In this document: in pieces, positions 26,322 through 35,988 of the stretch
Layout: the number at the start of each line of letters is the position of its first letter
How positions within the stretch are numbered: the first letter of the stretch is position 1
Source of the DNA: DASPJR01 sp035628505
GTDB lineage: Bacteria; Planctomycetota; SZUA-567; H5-PLA8
DNA length: 64,000 bases
Direction of reading: 5' to 3'
NCBI GenBank assembly: GCA_035628505.1
Contig: DASPJR010000088.1
Location: 1-64,000, forward strand
Program-made: the position numbers and the translations under genes
Notes under the pieces: generated by a model
The model's input: the letters and a program-made list of their open reading frames with translations, nothing else
Databases searched by the model: none
Told to the model about the DNA's origin: nothing

Positions 26322-28523
26322 TTAATTTTTTGGGATCAGTTCGATGCGGTCTGTATAGATTGCCGTAACGTTCGCTTCGTTCGCGTCTGGCGCCACATAC
26401 ACATACGCGCTGGAGCGCGGCTCTATCTCAGCCACGGTGTACCAGCGGTACTGATTATGCGGAACATCCTTGGCCTGCAGTCGCGCTTCTCCCAACCCTT
26501 TGCGGGTCGCCGTGTCATACACACCGATGTGAAACGCGGGGCCCGCTTCGCCTTTCTTATCCACGCGCACGCGCACACGGACAACATATGTTCTGCCCGC
26601 TGGCAGGTCTTTGGGTAAATCCCAGGCAACGCTCCATTCGCGCGTAGATCCCGGCTGCCAGGCTGCGCCACCGTCTTCGGCGAGTTCATCCGGTACGAGC
26701 GCTGCCAGGTTCTGCTGGTGGGAGATTCGAAACGCGAAATCCTCCGCCGCTACGCCCTGTGTCGGCGCTGGCGGAGGGACGCGGCGTGCAACCAGCAGCT
26801 CCAGCCTTTTAATTTCATCCGCGACCGGCGTGTGCTCACGCAAGTGTGTGACTTTAAGTTCCCGCACTGCATCCAGCAGCTGGCGCGCAGACGGTTTGAG
26901 CACAGTTTCAAAGTCTTCACGACCTTGCCACACCCGTGTGTACCAGACCGGCATCTGCAGGCGTTTGATGCGCGCCTGCAGTTTCGCATCACCGAGTTTT
27001 GCCGCGATTTCGGCAGCGCGCTCCAGAAGCGCCGCGGATTGCTTCAGTATTTCGACAGAGAGGTATTCGCGCACCACACCGTCATTGATGCGGAGATGTT
27101 CGCCACTGCCGCGAATAGCCGTGCGCGACAGATCAAGGAACTGCTGCACCGGCTCGGCCGCCGGGCCATATACGGCCTGCACAAACTCACGTATCAGTGT
27201 GTCGCCCTCGCGGCGTGGGTCGAGCATCAGACGTGCGAGAACCCAGGCGCGCAACTCCGCCAATTCGCCGCCGCCGCCGCTCGAGTAATTACCCTGTTCG
27301 AACAGACCCACGACGCCATGGGCAGTGAGTGTGCGAACGTTCCTGTCGAGGGCGTCCAAGTTGGGAAAAGGAACCAGATAGTGGCTGAAGTTCGTGATGT
27401 AATCCCAGACATACAGCCGCTTGGTGAGCTTATTCCAGCCCTTCAGGTCGGCCATAAAGGATGTGTTACTCTGCTCGCTGCAACTATCGAAGCTATGTGC
27501 AAAACAGCACTCGATGCTGCATAATCGCACAATCACGTTCGCGCGCGGCACCATGGTTTTCGGCGGCTTGCGCGTGTACTGGTACGCCAGTGTATCGATC
27601 GCCACATGCGGATGATCTTTTTCGATCGCAGCAGCGATGGTATTAACAAACTGAATCATTGTACCGGCGTGGCTACCCTCGGCATCGTCGATTGCCTTGC
27701 AACCGTCGCATTCACAGGGATTGAACCAGTCGTTCTGCGAAACGGAAAAAATCCTCGCCTCGGGGTTTTCCCGGATCCAGCGCTTTACCGTCTCGATGGC
27801 GATGCGCTGCACCTCCGCGTTCGTCAGGCACAGCTGCGTGTGCTGCTTTAGGCGTTTTCCTTTGACCCATGAAAAGTACTCGGGATGCGCCTCGAATTCT
27901 TTGTCGGCGCTGAGAATATTCTCGAAGGTATGGACGAACTTGCCGTACGTTACTTTTCCCCCGTGCTTTTCGCCCAGACGCATGCTGGCACCATTCATCC
28001 GATTGCGTGCGGCCCAATCTCCGTTCCAGGCCTCGGTGCAGTAGGGCTCGCGGTATTCGAGAGGCGGGCTCCAGCGTTCACGCAGCGCGGAAGGCAGAGT
28101 CAGGCGCTCACGTTTTGGCAAGACTTCAATGTCCGGCGTGTACCAGCGGCAACCGAACTTTTCATCAAGCAATCGGTACACGCCGTAAAGCAGGCCGCGC
28201 GGGCGCCCTCCCCGGATGACCAGTTGCCGCTCGGTAGTCTCGATCAGCGATTCTTCCGGTCGGAGCATCGGGTCATAACTGAGAGAGAGAGTGTATTCCT
28301 GCTGCGGGCGCGGCTCTTTTCGGATCTCGAATGTCGCACCGGACAATGCGTTCAGGCAGCGAGCCAGTTCCTGCGCGGCGTATTCCTCATCGGGCGCCGG
28401 GTTGGGGCCTAAACTGATCGGCAGCGCCGCCTTGCCGTTTTCTGCTAGAATGAGATCCGCCGCATCTGCAGAAAAAAGCGCGGCCAGCATTAAATATCCC
28501 ACAATTATGATACGCTGCGACAT
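26322..28523 (-). CDS. Secreted DUF4838 protein
   Basis: 733 residues with a signal peptide (MSQRIIIVGYLMLAALFSADA). The N-terminal part (EEYAAQELARCLNALSGATFEI) is the small alpha/beta domain seen at the start of alpha-glucuronidase and hexosaminidase-type enzymes. The central part is DUF4838 (FSVSQNDWFNPCECDGC, TLAYQYTRKPPKTMVPRANVIVRLC), expected to be a TIM-barrel hydrolase-like fold. The C-terminal 170 residues are a beta-sandwich. Common in Verrucomicrobiota, Lentisphaerota and Planctomycetota. Likely acts on a complex carbohydrate; substrate unknown. Divergent from the beta-helix gene at 28808. Confidence 0.85.
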   Translation of the reverse strand: MSQRIIIVGYLMLAALFSADAADLILAENGKAALPISLGPNPAPDEEYAAQELARCLNALSGATFEIRKEPRPQQEYTLSLSYDPMLRPEESLIETTERQLVIRGGRPRGLLYGVYRLLDEKFGCRWYTPDIEVLPKRERLTLPSALRERWSPPLEYREPYCTEAWNGDWAARNRMNGASMRLGEKHGGKVTYGKFVHTFENILSADKEFEAHPEYFSWVKGKRLKQHTQLCLTNAEVQRIAIETVKRWIRENPEARIFSVSQNDWFNPCECDGCKAIDDAEGSHAGTMIQFVNTIAAAIEKDHPHVAIDTLAYQYTRKPPKTMVPRANVIVRLCSIECCFAHSFDSCSEQSNTSFMADLKGWNKLTKRLYVWDYITNFSHYLVPFPNLDALDRNVRTLTAHGVVGLFEQGNYSSGGGGELAELRAWVLARLMLDPRREGDTLIREFVQAVYGPAAEPVQQFLDLSRTAIRGSGEHLRINDGVVREYLSVEILKQSAALLERAAEIAAKLGDAKLQARIKRLQMPVWYTRVWQGREDFETVLKPSARQLLDAVRELKVTHLREHTPVADEIKRLELLVARRVPPPAPTQGVAAEDFAFRISHQQNLAALVPDELAEDGGAAWQPGSTREWSVAWDLPKDLPAGRTYVVRVRVRVDKKGEAGPAFHIGVYDTATRKGLGEARLQAKDVPHNQYRWYTVAEIEPRSSAYVYVAPDANEANVTAIYTDRIELIPKN

Positions 28524-28807
28524 CTCACTGCCTCCAAAAGGTCTCTCCTCAGTGGTCCGAAAGGCCTTGGTCGAAAAATCAAAGCACGCTTCGCAAGATT
28601 ATCGTAACACAGTTTCGCCGCCTGGATGTTTCCCATGGAAATAAGGTCGGCTGAACAAGCATTTCTCTCAAGTTCCCAACTGGTTGGGTTGAGCGTCCTA
28701 TGAGCAACAGTACTGGAGGGAAGTTGAACATGTAAAACAACTTCTTTACCAACGCTCGCCGGGTATTCAGTAGCAGGGTGAACGCTACTCCTGGCGAGGA
28801 TCACCGA
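28524..28807. promoter_or_regulatory. Divergent intergenic region with inverted repeat
   Basis: This 284-base gap separates the DUF4838 gene (minus) from the beta-helix gene (plus) and must hold both promoters. The clearest structure is CCCAAC-TG-GTTGGG at 28675-28688 (6-bp arms), which could be an operator. A weaker TTTCC-CAT-GGAAA lies at 28629-28641. No promoter can be assigned with confidence. A GAGGA about 9 bases before 28808 supports that start. Confidence 0.3.
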
Positions 28808-31711
28808 ATGAGACGAACTCCGATTGTCCTAATCGTGATTCTGTTGGTGGCTGCGCATCTGCCTGCGGGAGAGACGAGTGTTCTTCTAAGCGAAGATTTC
28901 ACTGGGAACGCCGTGCCCCTGAATGCGGCTCTCGCAAGTGAGATTGTCCGGGACTCAAAATCACCAGCCGGTGCGCATCTGCGCTGCGAGATGCGGGAGT
29001 CGGGGCTGCTCTTTAAGGAGTACCGCTCGATTAAGGCCACGGGCAGCGGTAGTGACGTTGCGTTTCAATTCCGGCTTGAAGCCGACAAGGACAGCGGGTT
29101 CGAGGTGCGGCTGCAACACGATCTTGGCGGCGGCGTTGGTGAAATCTCGGTCACACTTACGTCCACCGATGTTCGTGTCTCCAGCGAGGGGTTCATTCCC
29201 GCGGTGGCCGGCTATGCGAAGCTGAGTGCGCCCGTTGCGCTCGACACGTGGCGCCGCTGTGCCGTCCGCTGCAATGACGAACAGCTCATTGTGTTCCTCG
29301 ATGGAAAGGACAGCCTGAAGCCGCTCGTCACTGCGCAGATGCCGCCAGTGCCATTGACAGGGCTCAACTTTTATGCGGAAAAGTCGAAGCGCTTCAGCCT
29401 GGCGAATCTCGCAGTAAGCGAGGGCGGAGCAGCTCAAGCCTTTATTGGCGCGGCGAAGATAAACCGGGTCCCCTATATTGCGACGTATTACGTCAAGCCG
29501 AAAGTGGCCGTCGCTGAGCCGGCAGTGATCAACTACTACGTAACGGACTGGGAGCACAAAGACTATCTGCGGTCGGATGCATCCGAATTCTTCACTATCG
29601 ATTACTGGGTGAACGGAGTTCGGCAGACGGTGCAAAATGTGAAAGCAGGTGACCAGAGTATTACTCTGGGAACTTTGGCGAAGGGAAAGGTGCTTTTCGC
29701 ATTGCAGGCAACAGACCGGCATGGCGCGAAATCGCACCGGCTGTACTGCGAGTTCCTAGTCATAGATCCCTCAGATGAAAACATTCCGGCGGACAAGGTA
29801 TTGCATCCGGATGTCAACAAATTCGGGATTGCCTCGGATGACACGCGCCCGGTCGAGACGACCGCGGGATTGACGCAATTGCTGAAGTCGGCGCGCGAGC
29901 AGGGTTACAGAAAGGTGGTCTTGCCGAAAGGGCGTTATCGCATCGACGAGAATGCGACGGTCCAGATGGCCAGCGGGATCACGCTGGATATGAACGGCAG
30001 CACGTTCAAGCTGAACCCAAATGCAAAATCTGGCTGCCTGATGCTCGAGTTTGTAAACTGCTTCGACTCTCATGTCGTAAACGGGACTTTCGAAGGGGAC
30101 TTTCACGAGCACGATTACAAGAACGCGCCGCATAACTCGGAGTGGGTCAACTGCCTGTCCATTTCGGAAGGCAGTGAGTACTGCTCGGTGGAGAACGTCA
30201 CCATCAAAGACATTACCGGCTACGGCACGTGCACAAACCACCGGCATAGTTTCAGCCGCTCGCAGGACGTTGGCACGTTTGAGCCTGGCGATATTGATGC
30301 CGACGGGCGCGAAATCCCTTCGGACGTGCGGACAACCTGCAAAAAATTTGTGCCCGTTGATGAGTTCGTCAAAACGCACCGCTTTTTGCAATTGGGAATT
30401 TACCTGGGTTACCAGGGCAATCCCGCCGGGCATTGGGTGTACAAGGCACATTTCTACGATGGCGACAAGAAGTACATCGAAACCATTGAGGGCTATTTAT
30501 ACCGACGGCTATATCCGCCACCGACCGCGAAGTTCGCGCGGTTCACATTACTGAGCACTGCGCGGCCGACAAATCTGGCGGCTTACAACTTCCGCGCACC
30601 GTACAACTGCGCATTCATCAATATAAAACACGAAAACATTCGTTGCGTCGGCATGGCGCTGAGCGGGTTTGTGAACTTTCTGGTGGAAGGCTGCACGTTC
30701 GAGAATTGCGGGCAGAAGATGGCGCGCTGCGCGTTCGATGCGGAAGACGGCTGGGACATGATGCAGGATCTGACCTTCCGAAAAAACTTATTCGGAACCA
30801 ATCCAGCGAACGAGTTTCTCACGTGTGGCGGCCACAACTTCGTGATGGAGAACAACACGATGAAGGCCTACATCTGGGAACGGACAAATGGTTACGTATT
30901 CCGGCACAACACGTTAAAGAGCGCCGAGTACCGCGTGGGACGTGCAATGCGCTCGGGGTATGTCCGCGTGCAGAACAACACGCATCAGGCTGCCGTTAGC
31001 ATGCGGATGACAGCGCCTGAGGCAGACAGGGAATATTGCATCCGCGACAATGCCTGTCCTGCCGGGATCAGCATGTCGGGACGGAACGTGTACGCGTTCC
31101 GCTGTCAGATCACAGGCGGGACGGTCAGCGGTAGAGCCGTGGAATGCGAGATTCTCAACACAAATACCGGCGGCGGATGGTTCGATATTCAGAACAGCCG
31201 GATCGCGGATTCCATGTTCAAGTGCAGCGGTCTGGGCGTTGCGGCGCGAATCAGCGGATCGCAGATCAGCCGGACAAAGTTCATGACGCAAGGCGCGGCG
31301 CTGGTGCTGGAAGGAAACACTGTGACAGAGGCGGAGTGCGCGGCCGGCGGCGACTGGTCGGACCACCACGAGCTGATTCTGCGGAAAAATGTTTGGACCA
31401 CGAGCGCGCCGCACCTCGTTCACGTAGGCAATAGCTTTCGCAGTATCGTCCTTCATGGCAACACGATCAATGCCTCGCATCCTCAGTTTTCGGTCGTGCA
31501 GCTCGCAAATCCCGTGAAAAGCCGCCGGCAATTGGTTGAGCTACGTGAGAACCGGATGCAGGCGGCAGGCGGGCTGGCCGTGAAAGCTGAGCGCGTGCCC
31601 GCACCCCCATGCGAGCTGAACGTCAACCTCATCCAAAACGAATACTCGAAGCTCGGCAGATTCAGCAGCAATCTGAACGGAGCTGCCGCAGTTAAAATTA
31701 CAGAAAAGTAA
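28808..31711 (+). CDS. Secreted right-handed beta-helix protein
   Basis: 967 residues from the ATG at 28808, chosen for the GAGGA upstream and because it puts the signal peptide (MRRTPIVLIVILLVAAHLPA) at the N terminus. Residues about 25-220 form a beta-sandwich, LamG-like domain similar to that of the next gene. The rest is a long parallel beta-helix of the pectate-lyase type: VLPKGRYRIDENATVQMASGITLDMNGSTFKL is a typical opening, followed by many turns with SEYCSVENVTIKDITGYG and VEGCTFENCGQKMA. Likely a polysaccharide lyase, epimerase or binding protein; catalytic residues cannot be assigned. Confidence 0.8.
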   Translation: MRRTPIVLIVILLVAAHLPAGETSVLLSEDFTGNAVPLNAALASEIVRDSKSPAGAHLRCEMRESGLLFKEYRSIKATGSGSDVAFQFRLEADKDSGFEVRLQHDLGGGVGEISVTLTSTDVRVSSEGFIPAVAGYAKLSAPVALDTWRRCAVRCNDEQLIVFLDGKDSLKPLVTAQMPPVPLTGLNFYAEKSKRFSLANLAVSEGGAAQAFIGAAKINRVPYIATYYVKPKVAVAEPAVINYYVTDWEHKDYLRSDASEFFTIDYWVNGVRQTVQNVKAGDQSITLGTLAKGKVLFALQATDRHGAKSHRLYCEFLVIDPSDENIPADKVLHPDVNKFGIASDDTRPVETTAGLTQLLKSAREQGYRKVVLPKGRYRIDENATVQMASGITLDMNGSTFKLNPNAKSGCLMLEFVNCFDSHVVNGTFEGDFHEHDYKNAPHNSEWVNCLSISEGSEYCSVENVTIKDITGYGTCTNHRHSFSRSQDVGTFEPGDIDADGREIPSDVRTTCKKFVPVDEFVKTHRFLQLGIYLGYQGNPAGHWVYKAHFYDGDKKYIETIEGYLYRRLYPPPTAKFARFTLLSTARPTNLAAYNFRAPYNCAFINIKHENIRCVGMALSGFVNFLVEGCTFENCGQKMARCAFDAEDGWDMMQDLTFRKNLFGTNPANEFLTCGGHNFVMENNTMKAYIWERTNGYVFRHNTLKSAEYRVGRAMRSGYVRVQNNTHQAAVSMRMTAPEADREYCIRDNACPAGISMSGRNVYAFRCQITGGTVSGRAVECEILNTNTGGGWFDIQNSRIADSMFKCSGLGVAARISGSQISRTKFMTQGAALVLEGNTVTEAECAAGGDWSDHHELILRKNVWTTSAPHLVHVGNSFRSIVLHGNTINASHPQFSVVQLANPVKSRRQLVELRENRMQAAGGLAVKAERVPAPPCELNVNLIQNEYSKLGRFSSNLNGAAAVKITEK

Positions 31712-31759
31712 AACAAAGGCGGCTCGCCTGAAGCAGTTCACTGAACGGAGAGGATCAGC

Positions 31760-34700
31760 ATGAGCAGTCGGTCGTGTAAACCGTTTTGCGTTTTTTCCGC
31801 CTGGGCGGTGATTGCATTGTTGACTGTTCCTGTTCTGGCACCTGCGGCGGAACCGAAGGTCTTCTTCCAAGAAAACTTTCAGAACTATCGCGACGTCGCA
31901 CCGCTCTGTACTTCGGATCTCGGCATTGAGATCGGGAACGATCCGATTTGGACGCAGAGCGCCGAAGCGAACTGCCGAATGAAGTCGTCGGGATTGATTT
32001 TCAAGGAGTTCGTTCCGGCGCCAAATGCGCGCCCCAGCGTCGAACAGTATGAGGTCATGTTCAAGTTTCGCTTTCACTCCGATGCGGAACGCAAGTTTGA
32101 AGTGCGCGTCCGTCAGAGCCAGGGCGGAAAGATGGGTGAGATCGCTTTAACCATTTTCGCAACCGGCGTGAGTGTCACGGGCCATGGAATAAGCGCGTCG
32201 GTTTCCGGTCAGGCCGCGCTGCGGCTGGAGATTCCCAATCATCAGTGGCGCTGGGCAACCGTGCGGGTTCAGGACGGCACGCTTAGCGTCTTTGTAGACG
32301 AAAACCGGGTATTGAAGCCCGTCTTGAAAACAGCGTTGCCTGCCGGTCAGTTTGATGGCGTCAACTTTTATGGGTTCAAAGATTGTCCGTTCAGCATCAC
32401 CAACGTGGTTGTGCGCGAGCCCGGGCCGCTGCCGGATCATAGCGTAACGCGAATGCTCCCCGCAACGCCATTGGAGGATCTCTCCACCTATAAGACTGGT
32501 GCGGAGCAATCGGAAGTGACTGTGCCCGCGAACGAGGTTTTCGGCGCAACCGTCAAAACTGGGCTCGAGAAAAACGCCGTTAAACTTTCAGTGAACTGGG
32601 CAGACGGCAAAAAGAGTGAGGTGACATTCACCGTCGCAGCGATTCAAGGCGAGCGGAAAATCAAGAAGGACGGCAAGGACGTCGTCGAGAGGTATCCCCT
32701 GCCGGATGCCGTCATCGAAGTTCGAGGGATTGCCAATCCAAAAGCACAGCTCAACTACCACGTTCGGCCGCTTTTGCGGCGTTATCACACCAGTTACAGT
32801 TTTACCGACGCCTATCACGACATCATCCGCGATTGGGAACTGCTGCCGAAGGCATCTGAGCACCCGGTTAAAGTCGAATGTCACCGCGTCACCGACGGGC
32901 TTCATGTGTATCTGAATGGGCGTTTCGCCGGAATGATGCATGGCGGCGGCGTGAGCAGTATCGTGTTTACGCTGGCACCGGGCGCGGCTTTGAAGGATGT
33001 GGTTTCGCGCGCGGCCGGATATGAGCCTTCCCGCTATCTGCCGCTGGATGTAGCGGCGCTTCGGAAAGCTAAAGCATTCGCCACGGCCAAAACGTCTACA
33101 GGCGCAGGTTTGGAAAATATTGAGGGTGTTCCGCTGCAGGTAGCGTCGCCAGATTACAGCGCTGATATCGGACTCACGCGTGAAGGCCAGGGCAACTGGG
33201 CGCTGGAAGTGGATGAGTATCTGGCGCGCTCGCCGTTCGATGGACTGCTCACTGAAGTTCATTTCACCGTTCCGTCAGCCGTGTACACGAAGGCATGGGT
33301 GCTTTGCGCGGTGGATCCGGACCCTCGCAAGGATCCCGTTCTGACGACGCGGCTCGCCCACTACGTGGAAAGCGGCGTCGGCAACAATACGCTGGCCGAT
33401 ACTGTTATTGCTCTGCCCCGCGGTGAGGACGAGCCGCGGCCGGGTGTGCGCAAGGTCGGCAGTGTTTCGCTTAAAGATGGCACCGAGGTCCCGCTGCACC
33501 TCGTCGAAGTGGAACTCAAGAGCGGCCAGATCGTCGACCTGCTGATGCGCAAGCCGGTACTCAACTTTGAATTCTTCGGCAAACCATGGGAAAACTTCGA
33601 GCAGCTCGATAACACTTCAAAGCCCGATCCGCGTTCCACCAGCGCTGTGCAGGTCTTCGGTGTTACCCTCGAAAAGTCGCCTGTCGGGCTCGAATTCATT
33701 CAGGCTCAGCCGGCCAACATTTTCCACAACGATGAAACACCAGAGACCACCGCCGTGGTACGCTCGTTCGCGCCCGCCCGCGGCAAGCTCGCGTGGTCAA
33801 TCGTGAATGCCGAAGGAAAAGTGGTAGGCACAAGTTCGGCTGAGTACAGGTTCGACGAAGCCGGCAAAGAACAGCAGATCCATATCCCGCTGAAAACCGG
33901 CGAGTCCGGCTGGTTCGAGCTGCGAGTGGCGCTTTTGGATGAGGCCGGTAACAAGCTGCTGGAGCACCCCGCGCGCTTTGCCATACTCGGCAAAGACGAG
34001 CGCAAAGCGCGATACGAGTCGCCGTATGGGATCTGGTGGTTCGACGGCACACACGGTACGCCGGCGGCGCTCGAATTCGGCGGATCAGTGATGTTCAAAG
34101 CCGGCATTCGGCAAGTCGCATGGACCTCACATAAAGAGAAGGCGATGGAAAAATGGCTGCTGACCAAGGACCAGGTCAACATGCCTTTCAAGTTCGATGA
34201 TCTGAAAAATCCGGACGCCGCGATGAAGCGCGCCGAAGAAAGCATGCGCAAGTATCTCGCCGACTATCCGCATCTGCGGGAAGTGCTCGTCTTTCACGAA
34301 AGTGGCCCCGGCAATGACCTGCCGCTTGAGCTGATCGGGATCAAGCCGACGTTAAGCGATGCGCGCATCGCGCGCGAGAAGCGCTATGCTGATCTTTTCA
34401 ACCTGGCGGGACAGTTTTTCCGCGAGAAGTTCCCGCAGCTCAAGCTTGTCGTCGGCAACAACAGTTGTTCGCAAGCATGCATCGCAGCTATCTTCCGGCA
34501 CGGCGGCAAGCCCGAGTACATGGACTACATCGGGATCGAAGCGCCGGCGCAGGTGTACATTCCCGAAAAACTGCAGGAGTGGGGTCTGCAGGGGCTGAAC
34601 ATTGCCAAAGACACGGCGAAGATCCTGACCGGCAAGGACATTCCAGCCACGGGCTGCTACGAGTTCACGTACCGCTCGGAACGCGACATGGGCGAGCAGC

Positions 34701-35881
34701 AGCAGGCTGAGTGGTACACACGTGACGTCCTGATTTCACTCGCGAACAACTTCACCCTCATCGGCCCGGGCATTCTGTTCGATTGCAGCAATGCCTACTA
34801 CAATGGACTGTGGGGCGGCAGCGGACTGTTGCAGCGCGGCCCCTACGGCTATCCCAAGAAGGCGTACGTCGCGTATGCGACTCTCACGAATGTGCTCGAC
34901 CAGGTGAAGTTCCGCCGGCAGATTCCGACGGGCTCTACGACCGTTTACGCGCTCGAGTTTGAACGCGCTGATGGAAAGCACGCAGCAGCGCTGTGGGCGG
35001 CACGCGGGACAGCGGAGTTCGCCATACAATTCACCAGTGATACGCCCCTGCGGATCGTGGATATGTATGGCCGCAGCCGCGAGGTCCAGACCAGCGACGC
35101 CAGGGTCGCCGTGAGCGGCGGCACGTCGCCCACTTACATACTCGCAGAAAAACCTGTAGCCGGTGTGACTGTCAGCGCGCGTGCTTTTCCAAAGGACGAC
35201 GCGCGTGCGAAGCTTGCGCGTGTCGCCGCGGCCGTGGATCACGAAGGCCAGATAACATTGACTGCCGATAACACACTCGACACCCCGAAGGTATTCCCAC
35301 TGCAGACGCCGATTCGGCAGCGCGGCGTGTTCGAGGTGCGGTCCGTGAATGATGAACAGAGAGGCGCCTGTGTGGAACTGGAACTCAAAACCGAAGCGCC
35401 AAAGGAATTGAGCAAGTACATCACTGAATATGCCACATTGAAGTTCAAGCAGCCGGCGAAGGTTACTGGCGATCCTGCAGCCCTTGGCGTGTGGGTGAAA
35501 GGCAACTCAAACTGGGGCCGTGTGCTTTTTGAGATCGAAGATGCGGAAGGCGAAACGTGGCGGTCCATCGGCACGGGCGGCTGGGGCTGCGACGTGCTGG
35601 ACTGGCCCGGAAACATCTCGGTGAACTTTGATGGCTGGAACTTTATCGCCCTGCCGCTGCGCGATACACGGCTGTTCAATGACCACAGCCCGGGACCTGT
35701 GTCAGAGCAGTGGGTTTCGGACGGCGGGAACAAGAAGATCGATCTGCCGATCAAAGTCACCGGACTGATCGTCGAGATGAACCGGCAGAGCCTGGATCTG
35801 CTGGATTTCAAAGCGCCCAAACCGGTAATTCGGCTGAAGGATGTCTCAGGGATTTACGAGCCGAGCACCCCAGCGAAATAA
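31760..35881 (+). CDS. Giant secreted protein with glycoside-hydrolase-like core
   Basis: 1373 residues, N-terminal signal sequence (about 1-30). Residues about 35-220 match the N-terminal domain of the preceding gene in layout (EANCRMKSSGLIFKEF against HLRCEMRESGLLFKEY, and later GQFDGVNFYGFKDCPFSI against LTGLNFYAEKSKRFSL). The middle (about 750-1090) looks like a TIM-barrel hydrolase of the GH39 or GH-A type: YGIWWFDGTHGTP, EVLVFHESGPGNDLP, MDYIGIEAPAQVY, TGCYEFTYRSERD. The C terminus is a further beta-sandwich. The general acid and nucleophile are not certain. It follows the beta-helix gene by 48 bases, likely as one transcript. Confidence 0.65.
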   Translation: MSSRSCKPFCVFSAWAVIALLTVPVLAPAAEPKVFFQENFQNYRDVAPLCTSDLGIEIGNDPIWTQSAEANCRMKSSGLIFKEFVPAPNARPSVEQYEVMFKFRFHSDAERKFEVRVRQSQGGKMGEIALTIFATGVSVTGHGISASVSGQAALRLEIPNHQWRWATVRVQDGTLSVFVDENRVLKPVLKTALPAGQFDGVNFYGFKDCPFSITNVVVREPGPLPDHSVTRMLPATPLEDLSTYKTGAEQSEVTVPANEVFGATVKTGLEKNAVKLSVNWADGKKSEVTFTVAAIQGERKIKKDGKDVVERYPLPDAVIEVRGIANPKAQLNYHVRPLLRRYHTSYSFTDAYHDIIRDWELLPKASEHPVKVECHRVTDGLHVYLNGRFAGMMHGGGVSSIVFTLAPGAALKDVVSRAAGYEPSRYLPLDVAALRKAKAFATAKTSTGAGLENIEGVPLQVASPDYSADIGLTREGQGNWALEVDEYLARSPFDGLLTEVHFTVPSAVYTKAWVLCAVDPDPRKDPVLTTRLAHYVESGVGNNTLADTVIALPRGEDEPRPGVRKVGSVSLKDGTEVPLHLVEVELKSGQIVDLLMRKPVLNFEFFGKPWENFEQLDNTSKPDPRSTSAVQVFGVTLEKSPVGLEFIQAQPANIFHNDETPETTAVVRSFAPARGKLAWSIVNAEGKVVGTSSAEYRFDEAGKEQQIHIPLKTGESGWFELRVALLDEAGNKLLEHPARFAILGKDERKARYESPYGIWWFDGTHGTPAALEFGGSVMFKAGIRQVAWTSHKEKAMEKWLLTKDQVNMPFKFDDLKNPDAAMKRAEESMRKYLADYPHLREVLVFHESGPGNDLPLELIGIKPTLSDARIAREKRYADLFNLAGQFFREKFPQLKLVVGNNSCSQACIAAIFRHGGKPEYMDYIGIEAPAQVYIPEKLQEWGLQGLNIAKDTAKILTGKDIPATGCYEFTYRSERDMGEQQQAEWYTRDVLISLANNFTLIGPGILFDCSNAYYNGLWGGSGLLQRGPYGYPKKAYVAYATLTNVLDQVKFRRQIPTGSTTVYALEFERADGKHAAALWAARGTAEFAIQFTSDTPLRIVDMYGRSREVQTSDARVAVSGGTSPTYILAEKPVAGVTVSARAFPKDDARAKLARVAAAVDHEGQITLTADNTLDTPKVFPLQTPIRQRGVFEVRSVNDEQRGACVELELKTEAPKELSKYITEYATLKFKQPAKVTGDPAALGVWVKGNSNWGRVLFEIEDAEGETWRSIGTGGWGCDVLDWPGNISVNFDGWNFIALPLRDTRLFNDHSPGPVSEQWVSDGGNKKIDLPIKVTGLIVEMNRQSLDLLDFKAPKPVIRLKDVSGIYEPSTPAK

Positions 35882-35988
35882 GCCATACTCCCCTCCGTAA
35901 ATCTGCGAAGGACTCGGAGCAATGCGCGTTAGGCAACCAGTAAGTGTGCTACGCGCGTGACATTCACCGCCCGAGGTCTTCTATTGCC

